41,548 nucleotides of DNA from CAYMRB01 sp964392615 (GCA_964392615.1 CAYMRB010000026.1:1-41548), one strand, 5' to 3'. Counted from the first letter of the stretch, positions 1 through 8,933 are shown. The notes: generated by a model not told the origin, from the letters alone. Translations and numbers: made by a program.

Positions 1-1388
1 ACATTCTCGATTTCTCCAAGATCGAGGCGGGAAGGCTCGCGGTCGAGACGCTCGCATTCGATCTTCATTCGCTTGTCGAGGAGGTCGCAGAGCTGTTCTC
101 TCAGCGAGCGTTTTCGAAGGGGGTCGAGCTCGCCTGTTTCGTCGATCCTGGTGTGACGAGAGGCGTCATCGGCGATCCGGTGCGTACGCGCCAGGTGCTC
201 TCGAATCTGGTCTCGAACGCCATCAAGTTCACCGCGCAGGGCTCGGTCGAGATTCAGGCGCTGCCGGGACCTGCACGAGAGGACGGGAGCGTCATCGTGC
301 GGTTCGAAGTGACCGATTCCGGAATCGGAATCTCTGAGGAGAACCAGCAAAAGCTCTTCCAGGCCTTCACGCAGGCCGACAACTCGACGACCAGGAAGTT
401 CGGCGGTACGGGGCTTGGCTTGGCGATTTCCAAAGAACTGTGTTCGCTCATGGACGGGGAGATCGGCGTCGTGAGCCAGGAAGGAGGGGGCAGTACCTTC
501 TGGTTCACGATTCGCTTCGAGGTCACGGAAGAGCCGGTCACAAGGACGCGATTGGACACCAGGGAGCTCGACGGCAAGCGTATCCTGTACGTCGACGACA
601 ACAAGACCAACCGGCGCGTGGTAGAGCGTCAACTGAGCCATGAGGGCGTGCTTGTCACGACGTGTGTCGACGGGCCGTCAGCTCTTCGTGAGCTCCGGTC
701 CGACGCAAGGAAGGAGCGGCCGTTTGACGCTGCGATTCTCGACTTTCAGATGCCCGGTATGGACGGGGCCGAGCTCGCACGTCGAATCAAGGAGGAGAGC
801 GCGTTCAGCTCGCTGCCTCTTCTGCTGCTCTCCTCGGTCTGCGAGCGCTCGAATCGTGAGCGTGCGGCTGAGGCCGGATTCGTGGCGCTTCTGACCAAGC
901 CCGCCCGCCGAGAGGTCCTCTGCGAGCGGCTCTTGGAGGCTCTGACGACCACAAGTACCGCAGAGCTCGGCGACATTGACGGGCCGACACCGGAGCGTCT
1001 TCCGGAGGCTCTTCGAGGGCGTGTTCTGCTGGTTGAGGACAACGCCGTCAACCGCAAGGTGGCCAGGCGCATGTTGCACAAGCTCGGACTGGAGGTCGAC
1101 GAAGCCGAGAATGGGCGCGAGGCAATCGAGTCCCTGGAGCGCTCTACGTACGATGTCGTGCTCATGGACGTGCAGATGCCGGTCATGGGGGGCCTCGAAG
1201 CCGCCGCCGAGATTCGCCGCAACGAATTCAGGATCCCGCTCATCGCCCTGACTGCCAACGCTCTGAAGGGTGATCGCGAGAAGTGCCTTGCAGCCGGCAT
1301 GAACGACTATCTCTCCAAGCCGTTTCAATCGCAGGAACTTCGCGAGAAGATCGAGCGCTGGCTCGCTCGCAGCAGCCCGGAGGCCTGA
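1..1388 (+). CDS. Hybrid sensor histidine kinase with two receiver domains (5' truncated)
   Basis: The gene enters from outside the window; the reading frame is open from base 3 and begins with ILDFSKIE, the stretch that follows the phosphoacceptor helix in hybrid kinases. Next comes an HATPase_c domain with an N box (DPVRTRQVLSNLVSNAIKF), a G1 box (DSGIGI) and a G2 box (GTGLGLAI). Two receiver domains follow. The first has the acidic VDDN, phospho-Asp in LDFQMPGMDG and Lys in LTKPA. The second has VEDN, phospho-Asp in MDVQMPVMGG and Lys in LSKPF. All catalytic residues in the visible part look intact. By family knowledge it autophosphorylates and passes phosphate along an internal relay, like BarA-type kinases, but no Hpt domain is visible. 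The sensor part and HisKA helix are missing, so the signal is unknown. Family assignment is secure. Confidence 0.95.
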   Translation, partial: ILDFSKIEAGRLAVETLAFDLHSLVEEVAELFSQRAFSKGVELACFVDPGVTRGVIGDPVRTRQVLSNLVSNAIKFTAQGSVEIQALPGPAREDGSVIVRFEVTDSGIGISEENQQKLFQAFTQADNSTTRKFGGTGLGLAISKELCSLMDGEIGVVSQEGGGSTFWFTIRFEVTEEPVTRTRLDTRELDGKRILYVDDNKTNRRVVERQLSHEGVLVTTCVDGPSALRELRSDARKERPFDAAILDFQMPGMDGAELARRIKEESAFSSLPLLLLSSVCERSNRERAAEAGFVALLTKPARREVLCERLLEALTTTSTAELGDIDGPTPERLPEALRGRVLLVEDNAVNRKVARRMLHKLGLEVDEAENGREAIESLERSTYDVVLMDVQMPVMGGLEAAAEIRRNEFRIPLIALTANALKGDREKCLAAGMNDYLSKPFQSQELREKIERWLARSSPEA

Positions 1389-1391
1389 CTG

Positions 1392-1412
1392 ACATCGGAA
1401 GGGTGCCGATGT
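1392..1412 (+). terminator. Hairpin just after the kinase stop codon
   Basis: A perfect 7-bp inverted repeat (ACATCGG / CCGATGT) with a 7-nt loop begins four bases after the kinase stop. No T tract follows, so it would be an atypical terminator. The rest of 1413-1671 shows no gene and is taken to be the leader of the next gene. Confidence 0.35.
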
Positions 1413-1671
1413 GATCGAAGTCGACGGGTCCGCACCGCGTTTCGATGCTGTCGACACCGCCCGCACGCGCGATGTGGTTCTGCACGTGGACGTTCGTAGA
1501 CGTCGAAGCCCCCCCGGAGCGAGCGTGCGAACCGCGCCGGTGCAGTCCTGCCGGCACGTGGAGCTGCGGCAGCGCAGATGCACCTTGTGCGAGAACGGCC
1601 GCTCGTCGACAATCCTCTCAGCGGCGACCCCGTCGCGGCCCCATTCAACTCTCTCGACAGGAGTGACGAAC

Positions 1672-2496
1672 ATGAACCGCACGCGTGCGCACGAGTGGCT
1701 GCTGGTCGCGATTCTCGCGATCGGCGTGAATGTCAGTGTCCTCGCCGTCGACGGCGACGAGCCGAAGGGCGACAAGCCGGGCAAGGTCGCCAAGCCGGAC
1801 AAGCCGGACGGCGCCAAGAAGAAGGGTGATAAGAAGGCCAAGGCCGACAAGCCGACCGGCAAGTACAACAAGGTCGTCGCCATCGGCCAGAAGGCGCCGC
1901 GCTGGAACAAGCTCACCGGCACGGACGGCAAGGCGCACGGCTTCAGGGATCACCGCAAGGCCAAGGTGATCGTCGTCTGCATCACGTGCAACGGCTGCCC
2001 GGTCGCGGTCGCGTACGAGGATCGCCAGATCCAGTTCGCGAAGGACTACGCCGGCAAGGGCGTCGACTTCGTCGCGATCAGCGTCCAGGACTCGATCGAG
2101 AAGATGACGGAACGTGCGAAGAAGAAGGGCTTCAACTTCCCGTACCTCCTCGATCCGACGCAGCGCATCGGGCACCGCCTCGGCGCGACCGTCACGCCGC
2201 AGTACTACGTCCTCGACAAGGCGCGGACGATCGCGTACATGGGCGCGTTCGACAACAGCCAGAGGCCGGACAAGGTAACGAAGAACTACCTGCGCGATGC
2301 GGTCGACGCGCTGCTCACCGGCAAGAAGGTCGAGGTCGCCGAGACGCGTCAGTTCGGCTGCGGCGTCAAGTACAAGGCGAAACCCGGCAAGGCGCGGGAA
2401 GGCAAGAAGCACGACCCGAACAAGAAGCGTGAGCCGGGCAAGAAGCGCGAGGGACGGAAGGGCAAGAAGAAGGACAAGGGAGCCGGCGAGAAGTAG
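1672..2496 (+). CDS. Exported thioredoxin-like (redoxin/AhpC-TSA) protein with Lys-rich ends
   Basis: Predicted 274 aa. The chosen ATG at 1672 follows GACAGGAG and starts a signal peptide (hydrophobic residues about 10-25). The frame is open further upstream to 1411, but that extension lacks a signal sequence and looks non-coding. A Lys/Asp/Gly/Pro-rich linker (about 29-65) leads into a thioredoxin fold with ITCNGCPVA, giving a CxxC at about Cys106-Cys109 (with Cys103 also near) and a cis-Pro region TPQYYVLD. A later GCGVKYK resembles the end of related planctomycete redoxins. The last 40 residues are again extremely Lys/Arg/Gly-rich. By family, it is a periplasmic or envelope thiol-disulfide or peroxide-handling protein; the true substrate is unknown. 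It stands alone between the kinase and the convergent slyX operon. Confidence 0.85.
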   Translation: MNRTRAHEWLLVAILAIGVNVSVLAVDGDEPKGDKPGKVAKPDKPDGAKKKGDKKAKADKPTGKYNKVVAIGQKAPRWNKLTGTDGKAHGFRDHRKAKVIVVCITCNGCPVAVAYEDRQIQFAKDYAGKGVDFVAISVQDSIEKMTERAKKKGFNFPYLLDPTQRIGHRLGATVTPQYYVLDKARTIAYMGAFDNSQRPDKVTKNYLRDAVDALLTGKKVEVAETRQFGCGVKYKAKPGKAREGKKHDPNKKREPGKKREGRKGKKKDKGAGEK

Positions 2497-2561
2497 GGTT
2501 CGTGCGCAGTGGCCATCTGCGGCTCGTCGCGAGGCCGACAGAGCCGTGGATGGCTGCGGCC

Positions 2562-2774
2562 CTACGGCGCGAGATCTTCGTCGATACCCGCCTCTTCCTC
2601 CGCCCTCTGGCCCACCTCGAGCTGGCGCAGCAGCATCTCGACGCGCTTCTTCAGCTTCGCGATCTGACGGCCTTGCTCCAGCACGACGTCAGAGAGCTCC
2701 TCCAGGCCGTGCTCCTGGAACGCGATCTGCGTTTCGATGCGGATGAACCGCTCTTCGGGTTCGGGCGGTGGCAT
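2562..2774 (-). CDS. slyX: SlyX family protein
   Basis: Predicted 70 aa, small, acidic and helical. The segment RIETQIAFQEHGLEELSDVV followed by a heptad-like stretch (LEQGRQIAKLKKRVEMLLRQL) matches the SlyX family, short coiled-coil proteins of unknown biochemical role found in many Gram-negative bacteria. The usual length is about 70 aa, so it appears complete. It is the last gene of a minus-strand operon: its ATG lies one base past the stop of the ATPase gene, so translation is probably coupled. The C terminus is Glu/Asp-rich. SlyX next to an AAA-type ATPase and a symporter is not an association I recognise. Confidence 0.85.
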   Translation of the reverse strand: MPPPEPEERFIRIETQIAFQEHGLEELSDVVLEQGRQIAKLKKRVEMLLRQLEVGQRAEEEAGIDEDLAP

Positions 2775-2775
2775 G

Positions 2776-3561
2776 TCAGTCGTCCTCCGTGTTCGTGCGC
2801 CTCTTGAGCAGGTGCTCGAGCATCGTATCCGGATCGTCGAGGAAGTCGCGCGTCAGGCAGTAGTGCTCGGTTTGACGATACGGCACCTTGTCGATGCCCT
2901 CCTCGTCGAGCAGATAGATCCACGCGTCGGGGTACGCGAGGATGATCGGCGAGTGCGTCGCGATGACGAACTGCGAGCCGCGCGTGACCAGATCGTCGAG
3001 CACGCACAGGAACGCGAGCTGGCGACTCGGCGACAGGGCGGCCTCCGGTTCATCGAGGAAGTAGAGCCCGTTGCCGCGGAAGCGATGCCGGAACAGCGCG
3101 AAGAACGATTCGCCGTGCGATTGCTCGTGCAGCGACGTGCCGCCGTAGCTGTCGATCAGAGGCGGGCCGCTGAATCCTCTGTCCTCCTCGTCTAACCGCT
3201 CGATCTCCGTCGCCAGGTTGAAGTAGCTCTCCGCGCGCAGGAAGTAGCCGTCCCGCGGGCGCTTCAACCCGCGACTGAGACGTAGGTGCTTCGACAGCGG
3301 CGAGTGGGACTCGCGCGTGGCGAAGCGGAACGCGTTGCTGCCGCCCTCGGGATTCAATCCGAACGCGATCGCGATCGCCTCGAGCAGCGTCGACTTGCCC
3401 GTTCCGTTCTCGCCGATGACGAACGTCACCTGCGGACAGAGCTCCAACGTATCGAGATGGCGCACTGCGGCGAGGTCGAATGGGTGCGCGTCGAACGACT
3501 CGATCTCTTCGCGCAGGAGTCGGACCTCCAGGAGGAAGTGCCGCGCGTCGATGCTCTTCAT
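2776..3561 (-). CDS. AAA/ABC-type ATPase (RecF/SMC-like predicted ATPase)
   Basis: Predicted 261 aa. Walker A is GENGTGKST (about residues 50-58) and Walker B is LYFLDEPEAAL. After it comes a His-switch region ATHSPIILAYPDAWIYLLDE, as in stand-alone ABC-fold ATPases of the AAA_21/RecF-like type. There are no membrane segments. The start is set at the ATG at 3561, which overlaps the symporter stop by 4 nt (ATGA); the frame is open upstream, but that part is the antisense shadow of the symporter. Such ATPases occur as cytosolic enzymes in many bacteria, often unnamed; related domains also occur in anti-phage and toxin systems. Its position inside a symporter operon suggests co-translation with a transporter, but its function cannot be read from the sequence. 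Confidence 0.85.
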   Translation of the reverse strand: MKSIDARHFLLEVRLLREEIESFDAHPFDLAAVRHLDTLELCPQVTFVIGENGTGKSTLLEAIAIAFGLNPEGGSNAFRFATRESHSPLSKHLRLSRGLKRPRDGYFLRAESYFNLATEIERLDEEDRGFSGPPLIDSYGGTSLHEQSHGESFFALFRHRFRGNGLYFLDEPEAALSPSRQLAFLCVLDDLVTRGSQFVIATHSPIILAYPDAWIYLLDEEGIDKVPYRQTEHYCLTRDFLDDPDTMLEHLLKRRTNTEDD

Positions 3562-5207
3562 GTCGCCTGCCCGGCGTCGCGTGGCTGCTTGGTCAGCGCG
3601 CTGACGACCGCGAAGACGAGCACGTTGAAGACGACCGCGAAGAACCCCGAGTCGACCGTCCGGTTGATGGCCCGGATCACGGACACGCTTTCGGCCGTGT
3701 CGCCGACGATCATGCTGTAGAACGGAGTGAACAGGAACACGACGGCGATGCCGGTCACCATACCGCAGATCGCGCCGGCCCGCGTGCCGCGTCGAACGAA
3801 CAAGACGTCGACCGTCACCGGGATGAGCTGGCATGCGAACGCCATCGCGACGAAGCCCATCTCGGCGATCAGCTTGATCGGGTTGAAGTGATCGCTCTCC
3901 TTGCTCAGCCAGATAACCGCGAGCGAGATCAACGTCGCCGCGGCGATCGTCAATCGTCCGACGAAGGTCCTCTCCTTGTCGCTCGCTCCGGGGCGTACGA
4001 AGCGGTCGTAGATGTCGCGCGTGAAGACGGCGCTCGTCGCGTGCAGGTTGCTGTCGGCGGTGCTCATCGCAGCCGCCATGATCGCGACGCCGACGACGGC
4101 GGCGAGCAGCGTCCCGAGGAGCGGGCCGACGAGTCCGGGAAGGTGGTCCTTGAGAACGACCATCAGGATGTTGTCGAAGTGTCGCGCTGTCTCGCCGACC
4201 TCCGGGTGTGGCAGGACCGTGTCACCCTCGACGATGATCGGATAGAGCGCCTGGCCGCCGAGACCGACGAGCATGACGCCGAACAGGAATCCGGCCGGCA
4301 GCACGGTGCCGAAGATCAGCGCGCTGCGGCGCAGCGTATTCGTCGATCGCGCGGCGTAGTAACGCATCCACTGCGCCGGCTGGATCATGGACGCGAACGC
4401 CGCGAAGGTGACGATCGTGAGGAGCTTCCACGGCGTCCAACTCCCGGTCGTGCCGGGAAGCGACAGCGACTTCTCGGGCAACTTGGACACCGCATCCAGG
4501 AATCCGCTCGGGCCGCCGAGCGCGCCGATCGCGGCCGCCCCCGCGAGGAACATGCCGCCGACCAGCAGGACACCCTGAATCACATCGGTCCACGCGACGG
4601 AACGCATGCCGCCGACCATGATGTAGAGCATCGTGATGACGGCGAGGCAGCTCGTGCCGATCGTGAAGGCGTCCTTCGCGTTCGGGAAGATCGTCTCGGT
4701 GATGATGCCGCCGGCGTTCAGCTGCATGACGATGTACGGCACGGCGTACAGGAAGCCGATCAGCGCCACGAGCAATCGCATCGCGACCGGGCTGCCGTAG
4801 TGCTGGGCGATCATGTCGGCCTGCGTCACGTAACCGTACTTGCGGCCATGCCTCGCGATGCGACTGCCGACGATGTAGACGATCATCGCGCCGACGGGCA
4901 CGTTCAGCGCGAAGAGCGCGAACGCGACGCCCTCGCGGTAGACCATGGCCGGCGCGCCGAGCAGCGCGAAACTCGAGAAGAACGTCGCCATGATCGTCAG
5001 CGCGGAGACGATCCAGCCCTGCTGCCGACCGGCGAGGTAGTAGTCCTCTTCGTTACTGCGGCTACGTCGCCAGCCGATCCAGCCAAGGACAAGCAGAAGG
5101 ACGAGGTAGAAGGCAAGCACGACGATTGCCGTCGTCGCGAAAGCGTCGGGGTCGACGGCAGCGGCGAGAAGCGAGGTGCCGCGGGCAGAGGAGAAGGCGA
5201 GCGTCAA
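3558..5207 (-). CDS. Sodium:solute symporter (SSS family)
   Basis: Predicted 549 aa with about 13 hydrophobic segments, the normal size of SSS transporters such as PutP and PanF. Family hallmarks include YYLAGRQQGWIVSALTIMAT near residue 60, where the first Na-site helix follows, and the GGMRSVAWTDVIQG motif in the middle. It would import a small solute (amino acid, sugar or carboxylate) with sodium; the substrate is not determined. The likely start is a TTG at 5207, which forms a 4-nt TTGA overlap with the DUF3311 stop; no better in-frame start precedes the first membrane segment. DUF3311 small membrane proteins commonly sit directly upstream of SSS symporters, which supports the call. The 3' end overlaps the ATPase start by 4 nt. 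Confidence 0.92.
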   Translation of the reverse strand: MTLAFSSARGTSLLAAAVDPDAFATTAIVVLAFYLVLLLVLGWIGWRRSRSNEEDYYLAGRQQGWIVSALTIMATFFSSFALLGAPAMVYREGVAFALFALNVPVGAMIVYIVGSRIARHGRKYGYVTQADMIAQHYGSPVAMRLLVALIGFLYAVPYIVMQLNAGGIITETIFPNAKDAFTIGTSCLAVITMLYIMVGGMRSVAWTDVIQGVLLVGGMFLAGAAAIGALGGPSGFLDAVSKLPEKSLSLPGTTGSWTPWKLLTIVTFAAFASMIQPAQWMRYYAARSTNTLRRSALIFGTVLPAGFLFGVMLVGLGGQALYPIIVEGDTVLPHPEVGETARHFDNILMVVLKDHLPGLVGPLLGTLLAAVVGVAIMAAAMSTADSNLHATSAVFTRDIYDRFVRPGASDKERTFVGRLTIAAATLISLAVIWLSKESDHFNPIKLIAEMGFVAMAFACQLIPVTVDVLFVRRGTRAGAICGMVTGIAVVFLFTPFYSMIVGDTAESVSVIRAINRTVDSGFFAVVFNVLVFAVVSALTKQPRDAGQAT

Positions 5208-5455
5208 TCGTCGGCCTCCTCACGCGACCAGACCTTGAGGTACGCGACGACGAGGACGCCGACCTGCACGGCGAACCACAACAGGCCCCACGCGTAGACG
5301 ATCGGCAACCCGAGGAAGGTCGGTGGCGGCCCCGGCGCGCCGGGGTCGGGGTTGACCAGCTCGACGCCAGGCCCCGGCCCCATCAGGAGCGCGACGACGA
5401 AGACGATCGCGAGAGCGATCGCGAGCTTGCGGTTCGGTGCCTTGGCAGCAGTCAT
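5204..5455 (-). CDS. DUF3311 small membrane protein (symporter partner)
   Basis: Predicted 83 aa with two membrane segments (about 10-26 and 52-73) separated by a Pro/Gly-rich loop (GPGPG...PGAPGPPP). Length, topology and a position immediately upstream of an SSS symporter match DUF3311/YhdT-like proteins, thought to be accessory subunits of those transporters. The ATG at 5455 is chosen because the upstream in-frame extension is low-complexity Arg/Ser sequence. It is the first gene of the minus-strand operon DUF3311 - symporter - ATPase - slyX, and overlaps the symporter start by 4 nt. Confidence 0.85.
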   Translation of the reverse strand: MTAAKAPNRKLAIALAIVFVVALLMGPGPGVELVNPDPGAPGPPPTFLGLPIVYAWGLLWFAVQVGVLVVAYLKVWSREEADD

Positions 5456-5510
5456 GTCGACGAGAGGATAGCCCAACGATGCGCGCAAAGTCGACGCTCG
5501 GCCGTAACGG

Positions 5511-6089
5511 TCACGCCCCCCGCAGCTCCTCGCGCGCCGCGTCGACCCAGACGCCCCAGGTCGCCGCGTCGAAGAGCACGAACCGGACCTCCTCGAGATC
5601 CCCGGCATGCTCGCGGCACGTGCGGATCGCGAGCGGCGCTGCCTCGTCCAGCGGATAGCCGTACACGCCGCACGAGATCGCCGGGAACGCGACCGACCGC
5701 AAGCCCTCCCGATTCGCCAGCTCGAGCGACGATCGATATGCCGAAGAGAGCAGCGGCGCCGACTTCTCCGGCGAGCTGTACACCGGTCCGACCGTGTGGA
5801 TCACGAACCGCGCCGGCAGGCGGGATCCGGGCGTGATGCGGGCCTCTCCGGTCGGGCAGCGGACGCCCGGGTGCACCTCCGGCACCGCCTCGCAGGCCGC
5901 GAGCAGCTCCGGGCCCGCGGCGCGGTGGATCGCGCCGTCGACGCCGCCTCCTCCCAGCATGCGTTGGTTCGCGGCGTTGACGATCGCGTCGACCGCGGCC
6001 GCCGTAAGGTCGCCCTGGCACACGCGGAGCGTGCAGCGGCCGACCAGCGCCAGGATTTCGTCGTGTTCGTCGTCCATCGGGCTCTTCAC
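5511..6089 (-). CDS. Macrodomain protein (O-acetyl-ADP-ribose deacetylase-like)
   Basis: Predicted 192 aa, a single macrodomain. Visible hallmarks are GDLTAAAVDAIVNAANQRML, with the ADP-ribose-binding NAAN, then GGGGVDGAIHRAAG, the HTVGPVY strand and FPAISCGVYGYP for the second phosphate-binding loop. This is the MacroD/YmdB layout, whose members hydrolyse O-acetyl-ADP-ribose or remove ADP-ribose from proteins or nucleic acids. It is cytosolic, with no signal peptide. The GTG at 6089 is preferred because GGAGG lies 6 nt upstream; an ATG at 6077 is an alternative. A TATACC hexamer 17 nt upstream could be its -10 element. It is divergent from acnA. Confidence 0.93.
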   Translation of the reverse strand: MKSPMDDEHDEILALVGRCTLRVCQGDLTAAAVDAIVNAANQRMLGGGGVDGAIHRAAGPELLAACEAVPEVHPGVRCPTGEARITPGSRLPARFVIHTVGPVYSSPEKSAPLLSSAYRSSLELANREGLRSVAFPAISCGVYGYPLDEAAPLAIRTCREHAGDLEEVRFVLFDAATWGVWVDAAREELRGA

Positions 6090-6105
6090 GAACCACCTCC
6101 GTGTA

Positions 6106-6111
6106 GGTATA
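6106..6111 (-). promoter_or_regulatory. Possible -10 element for the macrodomain gene
   Basis: On the minus strand TATACC lies about 17 nt before the GTG start, just ahead of the GGAGG ribosome-binding site. It belongs to a set of TATACT-like hexamers close to starts in this window. No clear -35 box is seen. Confidence 0.3.
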
Positions 6112-6169
6112 GTTTCCCGGTTGGCCGCGGGGAACTGACCGAATCCTACAGAACTCGACCCACAGCATC

Positions 6170-8854
6170 ATGACGAATTCAAACCCGTTCGGGGCGCGTG
6201 GACAGCTCGAAACGTCTTCCGGCAAGGTCGTCTACCACCGGCTCGCGGCGCTCGAGGAGCGCGGCGCCGGCGCGGTCTCGCGGCTGCCGTTCTCGATCAA
6301 GGTGCTGCTCGAGGCGGCCCTGCGTCAGTGCGATGGATTCCAGGTGCGCGAGGAGGACGTCCTCGGCCTGGCGAAGTGGACCGGCGCCGATCCCGGTGGC
6401 GGCGAGGTGCCGTTCAAGCCAGCGCGCGTCGTGATGCAGGACTTCACCGGCGTGCCGGCGGTCGTCGACCTCGCCGCGTTGCGCAGCGCGACGGCGCGGC
6501 TCGGCGCGGATCCGAAGAGGATCAACCCGCTGATTCCGGTCGACCTCGTCATCGACCACTCCGTTCAGGTCGACGCGTACGGATCGGCGACGGCGCTGTC
6601 GGTCAACAACGAGCGCGAGTTCGAGCGCAACCGCGAGCGCTACGAGTTCCTGCGCTGGGGCGCGGACGCGTTCGACAACTTCCGCGTCGTGCCCCCGGCC
6701 ACCGGTATCGTGCACCAGGTGAACGTCGAGTATCTCGCCAGCGTCGTCGCGACGCGCGAGATCGACGGTGAGACGGTCGCGTTGCCCGATAGCCTGGTCG
6801 GCACCGACTCGCACACGACCATGATCAACGGCCTCGGCGTGCTCGGTTGGGGGGTCGGTGGCATCGAGGCCGAGGCCGCGATGCTCGGCCAGCCGCTCTA
6901 CATGCTGCCGCCGCAGGTCGTCGGCTTCCGACTGGACGGCGAGCTGCCCGAAGGCGCCACCGCGACCGATCTCGTGCTGATGGTGACCGAGAAGCTGCGC
7001 GCTCACGGCGTTGTCGGAAAGTTCGTCGAGTTCTACGGGCCGGGTCTCGCACGCTTGGGGCTGGCCGATCGCGCCACGCTGGCGAACATGGCGCCGGAGT
7101 ACGGCGCGACGATGGGCTTCTGTCCCGTCGACGGCGAGACGCTGCGCTTCCTGCGCGGCACGGGGCGCCCAGCAGATCTCGTCGATCTCGTCGAGCGCTA
7201 CACGAAGGAGCAGGGGCTGTACCGCACGGATGACGCGGCCGATCCCGACTTCAGCGACACGCTCTCGTTCGACATGGGCGACGTCGAGCCGTGCCTCGCG
7301 GGGCCGCGTCGTCCGCAGGATCGCATCCGTCTGCGCGACAGCCAGGCGACCTTCCAGACGGCGCTGGCCGACACGTTCGGTGCCGGAGACGCGCCGAAGG
7401 CGTCGGTGACCGTCGGCGACAAGACCGACGAGATGAGCCACGGCTCGGTCGTCATCGCCGCGATCACGAGCTGCACGAACACGTCGAACCCGTCGGTGAT
7501 GGTCGGCGCGGGACTGCTCGCGCGCAAGGCGGTCGACAGGGGCCTCCAGGTGCCGTCGTACGTCAAGACGAGCCTGGCGCCCGGATCGCGCGTCGTCACG
7601 CGATACCTCGAAGCGGCCGGCGTGCTGCCGTACCTCGATCAGCTCGGCTTCAACGTCGTCGGATACGGTTGCACGACGTGTATCGGCAATTCTGGTCCGC
7701 TGCCCGATCCGGTGCTCGACGCGATTCGCGACAACGATTTCGTCGCCGCGGCGGTGTTGTCGGGCAACCGCAACTTCGAGGGGCGCGTCAATCCGGCGAC
7801 GAAGGCAAACTACCTCGCGTCGCCGCCGCTCGTCGTCGCGTACGCGCTCGCGGGAACGATGGACATCGACCTCGCGAATGATCCGATCGGCAAGGATGGC
7901 GACGGAGCCGACGTCTATCTGCGCGACATCTGGCCGTCGCAGGCCGAGGTTGCCGCGGCGCTCGAGACGGCGCTGAAGCCCGAGATGTTCGAAGCCGAGT
8001 ACGGCAACGTGTTCGGCGGCAACGAGGACTGGAACGCGGTGCCCGTCTCGGGTGGCGAGATCTACGAGTGGATCGACGGGTCGACGTATATCCGCGAGCC
8101 GAGCTTCTTCCGCGATCTGACCGCGGAGGTGCCCTCGGTCGGTCCGGTCCGCGGAGCGCGCGCGCTGGCCGTGCTCGGCGACTCTGTGACGACCGATCAC
8201 ATCTCGCCGGCGGGTGCCATTCCGGTCGACAGTCCGGCCGAGCGCTACCTGCTCGAAAACGGCGTCGAGCGGCCGGACTTCAACTCGTTCGGCTCGCGGC
8301 GCGGCAACCACGAGGTGATGGTCCGCGGCACGTTCGGCAACATCCGCCTGCGCAACCGGCTCGTGCCCGGTGTCGAGGGCGGCTTCACCGTGTATCACCC
8401 GTCGGGCGAGCAGATGTCGATCTTCGACGCGGCTGAGAAGTACAGCGCGGACGGCACGCCGCTCGTCGTCCTCGGCGGCAAGGAGTACGGCACGGGCAGC
8501 TCGCGCGATTGGGCGGCGAAGGGCACGTACCTGCTCGGCGTCGTCGCGGTCATCGCCGAGAGCTACGAGCGCATCCACCGCAGCAACCTGATCGGCATGG
8601 GCGTCCTGCCGCTCGAGTTCCGTGCGGGTGAGAGCGCCGAGAGCCTCGGCCTGACCGGGGCGGAGGTTTTCGACATCGACGGGATCTCGGACGAGATTCA
8701 GCCGCGTCAGGAGTTGACCGTGACGGCTCGCGCCGCGGACGGCGCCGCAAAGACGTTCACCGCGGTGGCGCGCATCGACTCGCCTGTCGAGGTCGACTAC
8801 TACCGCAACGGTGGCATCCTGCACACGGTCCTGCGCGCGCTGATTCAGGGCTGA
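6170..8854 (+). CDS. acnA: Aconitate hydratase AcnA
   Basis: Predicted 894 aa, the full length of the AcnA/IRP-type aconitases. It interconverts citrate and isocitrate in the TCA cycle using a [4Fe-4S] cluster in the cytosol. The three cluster cysteines are Cys435 (ITSCTNTSNP) and Cys501/Cys504 (GYGCTTCIGN), the same numbering as in E. coli AcnA. The substrate-binding motif DSHTT (in VGTDSHTTMINGLG) is present, and the C-terminal swivel domain carries GKEYGTGSSRDWAAKG. The ATG at 6170 starts the normal N terminus, about 80 nt from the divergent macrodomain gene. No shortening or substitution of key residues is seen. A set of 14-bp direct repeats follows directly after the stop. Confidence 0.98.
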   Translation: MTNSNPFGARGQLETSSGKVVYHRLAALEERGAGAVSRLPFSIKVLLEAALRQCDGFQVREEDVLGLAKWTGADPGGGEVPFKPARVVMQDFTGVPAVVDLAALRSATARLGADPKRINPLIPVDLVIDHSVQVDAYGSATALSVNNEREFERNRERYEFLRWGADAFDNFRVVPPATGIVHQVNVEYLASVVATREIDGETVALPDSLVGTDSHTTMINGLGVLGWGVGGIEAEAAMLGQPLYMLPPQVVGFRLDGELPEGATATDLVLMVTEKLRAHGVVGKFVEFYGPGLARLGLADRATLANMAPEYGATMGFCPVDGETLRFLRGTGRPADLVDLVERYTKEQGLYRTDDAADPDFSDTLSFDMGDVEPCLAGPRRPQDRIRLRDSQATFQTALADTFGAGDAPKASVTVGDKTDEMSHGSVVIAAITSCTNTSNPSVMVGAGLLARKAVDRGLQVPSYVKTSLAPGSRVVTRYLEAAGVLPYLDQLGFNVVGYGCTTCIGNSGPLPDPVLDAIRDNDFVAAAVLSGNRNFEGRVNPATKANYLASPPLVVAYALAGTMDIDLANDPIGKDGDGADVYLRDIWPSQAEVAAALETALKPEMFEAEYGNVFGGNEDWNAVPVSGGEIYEWIDGSTYIREPSFFRDLTAEVPSVGPVRGARALAVLGDSVTTDHISPAGAIPVDSPAERYLLENGVERPDFNSFGSRRGNHEVMVRGTFGNIRLRNRLVPGVEGGFTVYHPSGEQMSIFDAAEKYSADGTPLVVLGGKEYGTGSSRDWAAKGTYLLGVVAVIAESYERIHRSNLIGMGVLPLEFRAGESAESLGLTGAEVFDIDGISDEIQPRQELTVTARAADGAAKTFTAVARIDSPVEVDYYRNGGILHTVLRALIQG

Positions 8855-8863
8855 CGTCCGCCG

Positions 8864-8933
8864 TTCTCGACGGCGCGCTCCCGACGGCCCGTTCTCGACG
8901 GCCCGTTCTCGACGGCCCGTTCTCGACGGCCCG
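8864..8933. repeat. Five tandem 14-bp repeats after acnA
   Basis: Five head-to-tail copies of TTCTCGACGGCCCG begin nine bases after the acnA stop. Copies 3-5 are identical; copy 1 has one change (GCG for CCG at the end) and copy 2 has TTCT replaced by CTCC. The intergenic region continues to 9078 with an AT-richer stretch containing a CGGAA-CA-TTCCG palindrome. Confidence 0.9.

Noticed and set aside
3480..5297. 605-residue plus-strand frame antisense to the symporter
   Set aside because: Highly charged low-complexity sequence; the opposite strand is a clear SSS transporter.
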